Assembly: GCA_007117275.1 (NCBI GenBank)
Contig: SKGV01000058.1
Coordinates: 1-7,998, forward strand
Direction of reading: 5' to 3'
Origin: Methylophaga sp.
Lineage (GTDB): Bacteria; Pseudomonadota; Gammaproteobacteria; Nitrosococcales; Methylophagaceae
DNA length: 7,998 nt
Shown here: piece after piece, positions 1 to 7,328 of the stretch
Layout of the letters: each line of letters starts with the position of its first letter
How positions within the stretch are numbered: the first letter of the stretch is position 1
Made by a program: the position numbers and the translations under genes
The notes under the pieces: generated by a model
Told to the model about the DNA's origin: nothing
Databases searched by the model: none
The model's input: the letters and a program-made list of their open reading frames with translations, nothing else

Positions 1-1017
1 ATGGCGATTGAAAAGTTACTAGGCATCGAGCCGCCGATTCGTGCGCAGTACATTCGGGTCATGTTTGACGAGATTACCCGTATTCTCAATCATCTGATGT
101 GGTTGGGCGCGCATGGCCTGGACATAGGTGCTATGACCATCTTCCTCTATTGTTTCCGTGAGCGGGAAGACTTGATGGATTGCTACGAGGCCGTCTCTGG
201 TGCTCGAATGCATGCAACCTACTATCGCCCTGGCGGTGTTTATCGTGATTTGCCGGCGAGCATGCCCAAATACCAGGCTTCCAAGTGGCATAGCCAAAAA
301 GAAGTCGATCGGAAAAATACCAATCGACACGGTTCGATGCTCGACTTTATCGAGGATTTTTGTCAGCGTTTTCCGAAATGTGTTGATGAATACGAAACCC
401 TGCTGACCGACAACCGTATCTGGAAGCAGCGAACCGTGGGTATCGGCGTTGTGTCACCAGAACGTGCCCTGCAATTAGGGTTTACCGGGCCGATGCTCAG
501 AGGCAGTGGCATTGAATGGGACCTTCGAAAAAAGCAACCATATGAAATATATGACCAGCTTGATTTTGATATACCAGTTGGCACCGAAGGAGATTGTTAC
601 GATCGTTACCTGGTCAGGGTTGAAGAAATGCGCCAGTCAACGGGCATTATCCAGCAGTGTATCGACTGGCTCAGAGTCAACCCCGGCCCAGTGATTATCG
701 ATAATGCCAAAGTTGCACCGCCAAGCCGCGCTTCTATGAAGGATGATATGGAAGCCTTGATTCATCACTTCAAATTATTCACCGAAGGCTATTGTGTGCC
801 CGAAGGTGAAGTCTATAGCGCGGTCGAGCATCCCAAGGGTGAATTTGGTATATACCTGGTTTCTGATGGTGCCAACAAACCGTATCGGGTCAAGATTCGT
901 GCGCCGGGGTTTGCTCATCTTGCTGCAATGGATGAGATGGCTCGGGGCCATATGCTGGCAGATGTTGTGGCGATCATTGGCACCATGGACATTGTGTTTG
1001 GCGAGATAGATCGATGA
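1..1017 (+). CDS. nuoD: NADH-quinone oxidoreductase subunit D, 49 kDa-type (5' partial)
   Basis: Peripheral-arm subunit of complex I. With NuoB and NuoH it forms the quinone-reduction pocket on the cytoplasmic side of the membrane. The family descends from the large subunit of [NiFe] hydrogenases but has no metal site. The visible 338 residues begin at the conserved stretch AIEKLLGIEPPIRAQYIRV and continue through FDEITRILNHLMWLGAHGLD, GARMHATYYRPGGV and the strongly conserved C-terminus (residues about 314-338: MARGHMLADVVAIIGTMDIV, then FGEIDR). Stand-alone NuoD is usually near 417 residues, so about 79 N-terminal residues are missing, including the quinone-site histidine and tyrosine expected there. 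The ATG at base 1 is an internal in-frame methionine, not the true start. Because the 5' end is outside, a NuoCD fusion as in E. coli cannot be excluded, although the sequence style suggests a separate nuoD. The stop overlaps the nuoE start (ATGA). Confidence 0.97.
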   Translation: MAIEKLLGIEPPIRAQYIRVMFDEITRILNHLMWLGAHGLDIGAMTIFLYCFREREDLMDCYEAVSGARMHATYYRPGGVYRDLPASMPKYQASKWHSQKEVDRKNTNRHGSMLDFIEDFCQRFPKCVDEYETLLTDNRIWKQRTVGIGVVSPERALQLGFTGPMLRGSGIEWDLRKKQPYEIYDQLDFDIPVGTEGDCYDRYLVRVEEMRQSTGIIQQCIDWLRVNPGPVIIDNAKVAPPSRASMKDDMEALIHHFKLFTEGYCVPEGEVYSAVEHPKGEFGIYLVSDGANKPYRVKIRAPGFAHLAAMDEMARGHMLADVVAIIGTMDIVFGEIDR

Positions 1018-1523
1018 CCGATATGCAAGTGACAGGGCCGGCAGAACAGTTGTTCAATGAGCAACTGCGTCATCGTCTTGATAGTTGGATTGTCAAATAC
1101 CCGGTCAATCAGAGTCGATCAGCTCTGATTCCCTGTATGCATCTTATTCAGGATGCAAATGGTGGCTGGCTCAGCGAAGACTTACTCAAAGCACTGGCCG
1201 TGTATCTTGACTTGCCTTTCATCAGCGTGATGGAAGTAGCCACTTTCTACACGATGTTTGAATTGTCACCGGTCGGAAAACACAAGATCAGTGTTTGTAC
1301 CAATATTTCTTGTCAGCTAAACGGATCTGAAGCAATTGTTGAGCATTTGCAACAACGTCTGGGCGTAAAGCTGGGTGAGACCACTGATGATGGCAAGTTT
1401 ACCTTGAGAGAAGTCGAGTGTTTGGGGGCCTGCTGCGGCGCGCCGATGTTGTTGTTGGACAAGCAATATCACGAATTTCTGACGCCGGAAAAAGTAGACG
1501 AATTGCTAGAGGGAATCAAATGA
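1014..1523 (+). CDS. nuoE: NADH-quinone oxidoreductase subunit E, 24 kDa-type
   Basis: Small subunit of the NADH-oxidising module, partner of NuoF, carrying the off-path [2Fe-2S] cluster N1a in the cytoplasmic arm. The protein has 169 residues, normal for the family. Residues about 10-80 form the helical N-terminal part, with the family motif VATFYTMF at 75-82. Residues about 85-169 are the thioredoxin-like domain. The four cluster ligands are visible: Cys95 and Cys100 in CTNISC, then Cys136 and Cys140 in ECLGACCGAP. Cys141, next to a ligand, is an additional cysteine and not expected to bind the cluster. The start at 1014 lies in an ATGA overlap with the nuoD stop. Only a weak purine-rich stretch (GGCGAGA) precedes it, so translation is probably coupled to nuoD. 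Its stop in turn overlaps the nuoF start. Confidence 0.97.
   Translation: MTDMQVTGPAEQLFNEQLRHRLDSWIVKYPVNQSRSALIPCMHLIQDANGGWLSEDLLKALAVYLDLPFISVMEVATFYTMFELSPVGKHKISVCTNISCQLNGSEAIVEHLQQRLGVKLGETTDDGKFTLREVECLGACCGAPMLLLDKQYHEFLTPEKVDELLEGIK
1509..1514 (+). promoter_or_regulatory. Ribosome-binding site of nuoF
   Basis: GAGGGA lies five bases before the ATG at 1520, inside the last codons of nuoE. It supports the start at 1520 over the upstream in-frame ATG at 1418. Confidence 0.75.
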
Positions 1524-2824
1524 CCCAGCAAAATATGGTCTGTTTTCGAACCTTGCATTTAGATCAACCTTGGTCCTTCGAGTCTTACCGCAAGGTGGGT
1601 GGCTACAGTGTGCTTGAGAATATTCTCAAACAATCGACACGACCTGAAGACATTATCGAACAAATTAAAAGTTCTGCGCTGCGTGGTCGTGGTGGCGCAG
1701 GTTTCCCGACTGGCTTGAAGTGGAGTTTCATGCCACACAAAGTCCCCGGTGCCAAGTACATCGTATGTAATTCTGATGAAGGTGAGCCGGGTACCTGTAA
1801 GGATCGGGATATACTGCGATTTAATCCACATCAGCTCATCGAAGGCATGATTATCGCGGGCTATGCGATTGGCGCAGAAACCGGATACAACTACATACGC
1901 GGCGAGTTTTATGAGCCGATTGAACGCTTCGAACAGGCCATTGCCGAAGCTCGCCGTGCCGGATATCTAGGCAAAAATATACTCGGCAGCGGCTTCAGCT
2001 TTGAACTCTATACCCAACCAGGCGCTGGTGCGTATATCTGTGGTGAAGAGACGGCCTTGCTCGAATCACTTGAGGGTAAAAAAGGTCAGCCCCGTTACAA
2101 GCCGCCATTCCCTGCGGGTTATGGTTTATATGGCCGGCCAACTACGATCAATAACACGGAAACACTGGCCTCTATCCCGGTGATTTTGCAACACGGTGCA
2201 GACTGGTTTCATGCGTTGGGAACGCCCAACAATGGCGGCAGTAAAATCTTTTGTGTCTCTGGTCATGTCAATAAGCCAGGAAACTACGAAGTACCCCTCG
2301 GAACTCCTTTTGCCACATTGCTCGAGTTGGCTGGCGGTGTTCGTGACGGTCACACATTGAAAGCTGTTATTCCTGGTGGCAGCTCCACACCCGTAGTGCC
2401 TGCGGATGTCATGATGCAGGCGGTGATGAGCTATGACGGCCTCAGTAAGGCTGGCTCCATGTTAGGGGCAGGTTCGGTCATTGTCATGGATGACAGCACC
2501 TGTATGGTCAAGGCGCTGGAGCGCATAGCATATTTTTATCACGAAGAATCCTGTGGACAATGCACACCCTGCCGAGAAGGATCGGGCTGGCTTTATCGCG
2601 TGGTTAAGCGAATTGAGGCTGGAGAAGGGCGTCAGGAAGATTTAGATAGACTGGTCGAGGTCGCCAGCAACATCAGCGGCAACACTATCTGTGCGCTTGG
2701 CGAGGCAGCAGCAACGCCAGTCATCAGTTTTATCAAGCATTTCAGAGAAGAGTTTCAGTACCATATCGATCATCAACGTTGTATGACAGACAGCCCCGTG
2801 TATCAGAAAGCAAGCACATGGTAA
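1520..2824 (+). CDS. nuoF: NADH-quinone oxidoreductase subunit F, 51 kDa-type (NADH- and FMN-binding)
   Basis: Catalytic entry subunit of complex I: it oxidises NADH, passes two electrons to FMN and then singly to the [4Fe-4S] cluster N3. The protein has 434 residues, typical length. The nucleotide-binding fold spans about 50-225. It contains the glycine-rich GRGGAGFPTG at 56-65, the acidic NSDEGEPGT at 84-92 next to the flavin, and CGEETALLESLEG at 174-186. A ubiquitin-like SLBB domain follows (about 240-330), then the C-terminal helical domain with N3 ligands Cys345, Cys348 and Cys351 in ESCGQCTPCREG and Cys391 in NTICALGEAA. The ATG at 1520 is chosen because it follows a good ribosome-binding site and overlaps the nuoE stop as ATGA. 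The same frame stays open upstream to an ATG at 1418, but those 34 codons read through nuoE and resemble no NuoF N-terminus. Confidence 0.98.
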   Translation: MTQQNMVCFRTLHLDQPWSFESYRKVGGYSVLENILKQSTRPEDIIEQIKSSALRGRGGAGFPTGLKWSFMPHKVPGAKYIVCNSDEGEPGTCKDRDILRFNPHQLIEGMIIAGYAIGAETGYNYIRGEFYEPIERFEQAIAEARRAGYLGKNILGSGFSFELYTQPGAGAYICGEETALLESLEGKKGQPRYKPPFPAGYGLYGRPTTINNTETLASIPVILQHGADWFHALGTPNNGGSKIFCVSGHVNKPGNYEVPLGTPFATLLELAGGVRDGHTLKAVIPGGSSTPVVPADVMMQAVMSYDGLSKAGSMLGAGSVIVMDDSTCMVKALERIAYFYHEESCGQCTPCREGSGWLYRVVKRIEAGEGRQEDLDRLVEVASNISGNTICALGEAAATPVISFIKHFREEFQYHIDHQRCMTDSPVYQKASTW

Positions 2825-5175
2825 CTATTGAAATTGACGGCATTTCGCTGAGCGTTGACGCCAGCAAGACGATCATCCAGGTCGCTGATGAAGCTGGGGT
2901 GGATATTCCGCGTTTTTGTTATCACAAAAAGTTGTCCGTAGCGGCTAATTGTCGGATGTGTCTAGTGGAAGTCGCTGGCGCACGTAGTGCCTTACCCGCC
3001 TGTGCGACGCTGGTTTCAGAAGGCATGCAGATCCATACTCAGTCAACAGTCGCCCGAAACGCGCAGCGAGCCGTGATGGAATTTTTGCTGATAAATCATC
3101 CACTGGATTGCCCGATATGCGATCAAGGCGGTGAGTGCGAGCTGCAAGATATGTCGATGGGCTATGGTGCAGGTATTAGCCGTTTCAGTGAGCGCAAGCG
3201 GGTGGTGCCTGATAAAAATATCGGTCCGCTGATTCAAACAGATATGACACGATGCATTCATTGCACGCGGTGTGTTCGCTTTGGGCAGGAAATTGCCGGC
3301 ATTAAAGAACTGGGCGCCACCGGCCGAGGTGAGCATATGGAAATTGGCACCTATGTCGAACACAGCCTGATATCGGAATTATCAGGCAATATCATTGACT
3401 TGTGTCCTGTGGGTGCGCTGACGTCGAAACCGTTTCGTTACAAGGCACGTGCCTGGGAAATGACCGCACATCCATCAGTGGCTCCGCATGATGCCGTCGG
3501 GTCGAATATTGAAGTGCATGTGCGTCGTAATGAAGTCATGCGTGTGGTGCCGCGCGATAATGAAGCATTGAACGAATCTTGGATTTCTGACCGTGACCGA
3601 TTTAGTTATCTGGGACTTAACCATCCTGAGCGTTGTTTAAAACCGCTGATTAAAATACACGGTCAATGGCAAGAGACAGATTGGCAGACGGCGCTTGAAT
3701 TTGCCGTGGAAGGATTAAAATCAGTTAAAGCAAAAAATGGTCCTGAGCAGATTGCCGGTTTAATTTCGCCTACAGCCACAACTGAAGAAGCTTATTTATT
3801 CCAGAAATGGCTGCGTGGCCTTGGAACCGACAATATTGACCATCGCCTGCGCCAGCAGGACTTTGTCGATGATGCCTGCGATTACAGCTTGCAGGACTGG
3901 GATCTGTCAGCGCTGAGCCGCAGTGACACCATTGTGATGCTGGGTTGTTCGATACGCAGTGAACAACCGATCATCGCCCACCGTATTCGTCAGGCAAATA
4001 CGCGAGGTGCTGCGGTATTTGATATCAACTTTGTTGGTCATGAATTGTTCATGTCAGACGTGCATCAACATGTCGTGTCCCCCGTGGCCATGATGCAAAT
4101 GTTGTCCGGCATCGTGAAGTCCTTGTTGCCGCTTGCCAAAGACATCGATACCAGTGATTGGTTGCCCTTGCTGTCCGAGAGAACTCCAACGGCTGCCGAA
4201 CAGAATGTTGCCATGCAGTTAAGTAACGCCAATGAATCTGTGATCTTGCTGGGCGAACTGCTCGAACAACACCCTCAAGGTGCAAAATACCGTAAGCTCG
4301 CCAGTCTGATCAGTCGCTTGACCGGCGCAAAACTGGTCTGGCTACCCAAGGCGAACAGCGTCGGGCATTGGCAGGCAGGTGCTATCCCAAGCCCCAAAGC
4401 CAGTAAGGCTATACCGCTCAATGCCTTGAGTATGTGGCAGCAATCCTGTCGTGCCTACGTGTTGTTTAATGTTGAGCCAGAGTTGGATTGTGTCAATCCT
4501 GTTTTGGCAATGTCGTCACTACAACATGCCAGCTTTGTGGTGCAAATCAATAACTTTGTCACGCAACAGATGCAATCCTATGCGGATGTCATCTTGCCAT
4601 TAGCGGCCTTTACCGAAACATCTGGCACATTTATCAGCATCAACAAAAAATGGCAGAGTTTCACCGGTGCGGTGGCTGCAAAAGGTGACAGCCGACCCGG
4701 TTGGAAGATATTACGGGTGCTGGGCAATATCAGTCGACTTTCAGATTTTGATTATGTGTCATCAGAAGACGTCCTAAGCACATTGAAGACCGAACTAAGA
4801 ATTCAGCCGCATGGTGAACAGCAAACCTATCTGCCAGAAGATCTGCAGCTCGAGCAAGGGTTGACCTACATTGCTGAAGTGCCTTCCTATCGTTGTGACT
4901 CTCTTGTGCGTCGCAGTAGCGCACTGCAAAACACGCCGGAAATGCAGGAACTGACTACCGTTAAAATTCATCCCGAGCTTGCGCAAAAGCTAGATCTGCA
5001 AGACGGACAGCAAGTCTTGCTTTCGCAACATGAGCAACAGCATGCCCTCGAGCTTAAGCTTGATGAGACAGTGGCACGCGACTGTGTTTATCTGCAAGCG
5101 ACCACCTCGGTTAGTGCACAGCTCGGTGCTGCAATGACACGTGTTGACATTAAACCCGCCGGCAGCCTGACATGA
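2818..5175 (+). CDS. nuoG: NADH-quinone oxidoreductase subunit G, 75 kDa-type, lacking the N7 site
   Basis: Largest peripheral-arm subunit. It carries electrons from N3 (NuoF) through N1b, N4 and N5 towards NuoI. The protein has 785 residues from this start. The N-terminal [2Fe-2S] domain has Cys34, Cys45, Cys48 and Cys62 (N1b). The next segment has His94, Cys98, Cys101 and Cys107 in HPLDCPICDQGGEC (N5). N4 is bound by Cys146, Cys149 and Cys152 in RCIHCTRC plus Cys196 in DLCPVGAL. Residues from about 215 onwards form a degenerate molybdopterin-oxidoreductase fold with no cofactor expected. The four cysteines that bind N7 in E. coli and Thermus are replaced (Ala222, Asp225, Ser229, Ser257). 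The start at 2818 overlaps the nuoF end by 7 bases and gives the family-typical N-terminus MVTIEIDG. An in-frame ATG at 2779 would add 13 residues unlike the family. No strong ribosome-binding site is seen, so coupling to nuoF is likely. Confidence 0.97.
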   Translation: MVTIEIDGISLSVDASKTIIQVADEAGVDIPRFCYHKKLSVAANCRMCLVEVAGARSALPACATLVSEGMQIHTQSTVARNAQRAVMEFLLINHPLDCPICDQGGECELQDMSMGYGAGISRFSERKRVVPDKNIGPLIQTDMTRCIHCTRCVRFGQEIAGIKELGATGRGEHMEIGTYVEHSLISELSGNIIDLCPVGALTSKPFRYKARAWEMTAHPSVAPHDAVGSNIEVHVRRNEVMRVVPRDNEALNESWISDRDRFSYLGLNHPERCLKPLIKIHGQWQETDWQTALEFAVEGLKSVKAKNGPEQIAGLISPTATTEEAYLFQKWLRGLGTDNIDHRLRQQDFVDDACDYSLQDWDLSALSRSDTIVMLGCSIRSEQPIIAHRIRQANTRGAAVFDINFVGHELFMSDVHQHVVSPVAMMQMLSGIVKSLLPLAKDIDTSDWLPLLSERTPTAAEQNVAMQLSNANESVILLGELLEQHPQGAKYRKLASLISRLTGAKLVWLPKANSVGHWQAGAIPSPKASKAIPLNALSMWQQSCRAYVLFNVEPELDCVNPVLAMSSLQHASFVVQINNFVTQQMQSYADVILPLAAFTETSGTFISINKKWQSFTGAVAAKGDSRPGWKILRVLGNISRLSDFDYVSSEDVLSTLKTELRIQPHGEQQTYLPEDLQLEQGLTYIAEVPSYRCDSLVRRSSALQNTPEMQELTTVKIHPELAQKLDLQDGQQVLLSQHEQQHALELKLDETVARDCVYLQATTSVSAQLGAAMTRVDIKPAGSLT

Positions 5176-6212
5176 TCGAAGGTCTGCTACATATCGCGCC
5201 CATCATCGGTAAGATTTTGCTGATTGTTATTATCCTGATGATGGCGGTGGCCTATTTAACCCTGGCCGAGAGAAAAGTCATTGGCTACATTCAGCAGCGC
5301 ATTGGGCCTAACAGGGTAGGGCCGAGAGGGCTGCTCCAACCGTTGGCTGACGGTTTGAAACTGGCAATGAAAGAAGTGATTTTCCCTGCCAAATCCAATC
5401 TGTATTTGTTTGTGCTTGCGCCAGTCATGGCCATTGCACCTGCATTAGCTGCATGGGCAGTCATTCCATTTGACGATGGTATGGTACTGGCGAATATCAA
5501 TGCCGGTTTACTGTACATTCTTGCCATTACCTCAGTCAGTGTTTACGGTGTGGTGATTGCTGGCTGGGCCTCGAACTCCCGTTATGCTTTTCTTGGTGCA
5601 ATGCGTAGCGCAGCTCAGGTGGTTTCTTACGAGATCGCCATGGGGTTTGCCTTAGTGGGTGTTCTGGTGGCAGCCGGAAGCCTGAACCTTGGCGAGATTG
5701 TCATGGCTCAACAAGGTGGCTTTCTTTGTTGGTATTGGCTGCCGCTGCTACCGTTATTTGTCATCTACTTTATTTCCGGTGTTGCCGAAACCAATCGTGC
5801 GCCTTTTGATATGGCAGAGGGTGAGTCAGAAATCGTTGCCGGTTTCCATGTGGAATACTCGGGCATGGCCTTTGCGTTGTTTTTCCTGGCCGAATATGCC
5901 GATATGATTCTGATCTCTATGTTGGCCGCTTTGCTGTTCATGGGTGGCTGGTTATCGCCTTTTGAAGGTATTCCTGTGTTGGAGACCATGTTTGTCTGGG
6001 TACCCGGCATCGTCTGGTTGTTGTTAAAAACAGCTATGTTCCTGTTTATCTATCTATGGCTTCGGGCGACTTTCCCACGATATCGTTATGATCAGATTAT
6101 GCGCCTAGGCTGGAAGATTTTTATTCCTGTGGCCCTAGTGTGGATTGTGGTTGTGGCAACCGCCAAGGTATTTGAATGGACTCCCTGGTTCAGTCAAACG
6201 GGAGGGATTTGA
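5172..6212 (+). CDS. nuoH: NADH-quinone oxidoreductase subunit H (membrane subunit at the quinone site)
   Basis: Integral membrane subunit at the heel of complex I. It forms the entry chamber for quinone and links quinone reduction to the proton-pumping arm. The protein has 346 residues with about eight predicted membrane helices (roughly 12-31, 78-99, 113-132, 150-170, 188-204, 232-258, 274-297 and 316-334). Conserved cytoplasmic loops are present: LAERKVIGYIQQRIGPNRVG at 31-50, WASNSRYAFLGAMRSAAQVV at 132-151 followed by SYEIAMG, and the acidic loop from about 202 to 231. That loop contains AETNRAPFDMAEGESE, with Glu206, Glu216, Glu218, Glu220 and later Glu228. RATFPRYRYDQIMRLGWK at 298-315 is also a family signature. 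The start overlaps the nuoG stop as ATGA, with no clear ribosome-binding site, so translation is probably coupled to nuoG. Confidence 0.98.
   Translation: MIEGLLHIAPIIGKILLIVIILMMAVAYLTLAERKVIGYIQQRIGPNRVGPRGLLQPLADGLKLAMKEVIFPAKSNLYLFVLAPVMAIAPALAAWAVIPFDDGMVLANINAGLLYILAITSVSVYGVVIAGWASNSRYAFLGAMRSAAQVVSYEIAMGFALVGVLVAAGSLNLGEIVMAQQGGFLCWYWLPLLPLFVIYFISGVAETNRAPFDMAEGESEIVAGFHVEYSGMAFALFFLAEYADMILISMLAALLFMGGWLSPFEGIPVLETMFVWVPGIVWLLLKTAMFLFIYLWLRATFPRYRYDQIMRLGWKIFIPVALVWIVVVATAKVFEWTPWFSQTGGI
6200..6206 (+). promoter_or_regulatory. Ribosome-binding site of nuoI
   Basis: GGGAGGG lies five bases before the ATG at 6212, within the last codons of nuoH. It is one of the strongest such sites in the window. 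It decides the nuoI start in favour of 6212 over the in-frame ATG at 6176. Confidence 0.85.
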
Positions 6213-6700
6213 TGCGTTCTGTCAGACATTTCTTTAAAAGTTTTCTGCTGTGGGAGTTATTACAGGGGCTTCGGCTGACCGGCCGTTATCTGTTCTCCCG
6301 GAAAGTCACGGTGCAATATCCAGAAGAGAAAACACCACAATCGCCTCGATTTCGTGGTCTGCATGCCTTACGCCGCTACCCCAACGGCGAAGAGCGCTGC
6401 ATTGGCTGCAAGTTATGCGAAGCGGTTTGTCCGGCACTAGCGATTACCATTGAAACCGAACCGCGAGAGGATGGAACACGCCGAACAACTCGCTATGACA
6501 TTGATCTGTTCAAGTGCATTTATTGCGGGTTTTGTGAAGAGTCGTGTCCAGTCGATTCAATCGTTGAAACACGGGTGTTTGATTATCACTTCGAAAACCG
6601 AGGTGAGAACATTATGACCAAGCAACAATTGCTGGCAATTGGTGACAAGTATGAGTCACAGATCGCTGCAGATAGGGAGGCCGACGCGCCTTATCGTTAG
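6212..6700 (+). CDS. nuoI: NADH-quinone oxidoreductase subunit I, 23 kDa-type (2x[4Fe-4S] ferredoxin)
   Basis: Ferredoxin-like subunit that carries electrons through clusters N6a and N6b from NuoG to N2 (NuoB). It is anchored next to the membrane arm by its N-terminal amphipathic helix. The protein has 162 residues, typical length. The N-terminus MRSVRHFFKSFLLWELLQGL matches the family helix. Two cluster motifs follow: Cys63, Cys66, Cys69 and Cys73 in CIGCKLCEAVCP, and Cys102, Cys105, Cys108 and Cys112 in CIYCGFCEESCP. The fourth cysteine of each motif binds the other cluster, as in 8Fe ferredoxins. The C-terminus ADAPYR is typical of proteobacterial NuoI. The start shares one base with the nuoH stop (TGATG). 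An in-frame ATG at 6176 would add 12 residues that read through nuoH and is not supported. Confidence 0.98.
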   Translation: MRSVRHFFKSFLLWELLQGLRLTGRYLFSRKVTVQYPEEKTPQSPRFRGLHALRRYPNGEERCIGCKLCEAVCPALAITIETEPREDGTRRTTRYDIDLFKCIYCGFCEESCPVDSIVETRVFDYHFENRGENIMTKQQLLAIGDKYESQIAADREADAPYR

Positions 6701-6703
6701 GCC

Positions 6704-6707
6704 GGAG
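6704..6707 (+). promoter_or_regulatory. Ribosome-binding site of nuoJ
   Basis: GGAG lies six bases before the ATG at 6714, in the 13-base gap after nuoI. This is the larger of the two intergenic gaps in the window, and nuoJ has its own recognisable site there. Confidence 0.7.
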
Positions 6708-6713
6708 CTATAG

Positions 6714-7328
6714 ATGGAAAAACTGCTGTTTTACTGTTTTGCTGCCATTTTACTGTTCGCCGCCACAATGGTGATCACGGTGCGTAACCCTGTGCGTGCA
6801 GCCTTGTTTCTGGTGCTGGCCTTTTTTACCAGTGCTGCGATCTGGCTGATGTTGCATGCAGAGTTTTTGGCGATTGCGCTGGTCTTGGTCTATGTCGGAG
6901 CGGTACTGGTACTGTTCTTGTTTGTGGTCATGATGCTGGATATTGATCTAGTGCCCCTGAGGGAGGGTTTTACCCGCTACTTACCGTTGGGCATTCTGGT
7001 GGCACTGTTGATTGTGGTTGAGATGATTGCCGTGTTGGGTGTCAGTAACTTTGGATTGGAGCAGGTCGAGGCACCGCAAGTCGATGAATCTGTCAGTAAT
7101 ACCCGCCGATTGGGTTTGCTGCTGTACACCGAATATGTCTATCCGTTCCAGTTGGCAGCGGTGATTTTGACTGTGGCCATTGTTGCCGCCATTATGCTGA
7201 CCTTGCGCAGCGGCACACGCAAAAAACAGGATGCAGGCCAGCAGGTAAAAGTACAAAAAGCCGATCGTTTGCGAGTGGTCAAAATGGCCTCTGAGCAAAC
7301 GAAATCAAATAAGGCGTCTGATCAATGA
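6714..7328 (+). CDS. nuoJ: NADH-quinone oxidoreductase subunit J (membrane subunit)
   Basis: Small membrane-arm subunit between NuoH and the antiporter-like subunits. In the family its third helix contains a pi-bulge thought to move during coupling. The protein has 204 residues with five membrane helices (roughly 3-21, 28-47, 52-75, 89-110 and 144-165). The helix-3 signature is visible as LVYVGAVLVLFLFVVMML at 58-75, with Tyr60 and Gly62. The helix-4/5 loop has the usual YTEYVYPFQLAA at 138-149. After the last helix comes a basic cytoplasmic tail of about 38 residues rich in Lys, Arg and Gln. Its part VKVQKADRLRVVKM is family-like, whereas the last 13 residues (about 192-204) are polar and low in complexity. 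The gene ends in an ATGA overlap with nuoK. Confidence 0.97.
   Translation: MEKLLFYCFAAILLFAATMVITVRNPVRAALFLVLAFFTSAAIWLMLHAEFLAIALVLVYVGAVLVLFLFVVMMLDIDLVPLREGFTRYLPLGILVALLIVVEMIAVLGVSNFGLEQVEAPQVDESVSNTRRLGLLLYTEYVYPFQLAAVILTVAIVAAIMLTLRSGTRKKQDAGQQVKVQKADRLRVVKMASEQTKSNKASDQ

Noticed and set aside
1..3. ATG at the first base as the true nuoD start.
   Set aside because: It sits directly before the internal NuoD block AIEKLLGIEPP, about 79 residues into the usual protein. The window edge cuts the gene; this is not evidence of a shortened protein.
1418..1519. Upstream in-frame extension of nuoF by 34 codons.
   Set aside because: It is nuoE read in another frame, has no family resemblance, and the ATG at 1520 has a good ribosome-binding site.
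3043..3363. Minus-strand open frame of 106 codons opposite nuoG (others of similar size lie opposite nuoD at 19-330 and nuoJ at 6981-7298).
   Set aside because: Each lies opposite a strongly conserved gene, has no recognisable family content, and has the look of a reverse-strand shadow of the real frame.
3365..3387. Perfect 8-base inverted repeat (GCCTGATA, 7-base loop, TATCAGGC) inside nuoG, considered as a terminator or regulatory hairpin.
   Set aside because: It lies in the middle of the conserved N4 region, is not followed by a T-run, and about one such stem is expected by chance in a window this long.
5051..5060. Palindrome AGCTTAAGCT in nuoG, considered as an operator.
   Set aside because: It is a short perfect palindrome within coding sequence near the gene end, with no promoter-like context. 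Chance is the simplest explanation.
6176..6211. Upstream in-frame extension of nuoI by 12 codons.
   Set aside because: It overlaps the end of nuoH. The strong GGGAGGG before 6212 and the family N-terminus both favour 6212.
6701..6713. Gap between nuoI and nuoJ as a possible internal promoter or terminator.
   Set aside because: Thirteen bases hold only a ribosome-binding site. No hairpin or T-run is present, and I see no convincing promoter motif ending here.
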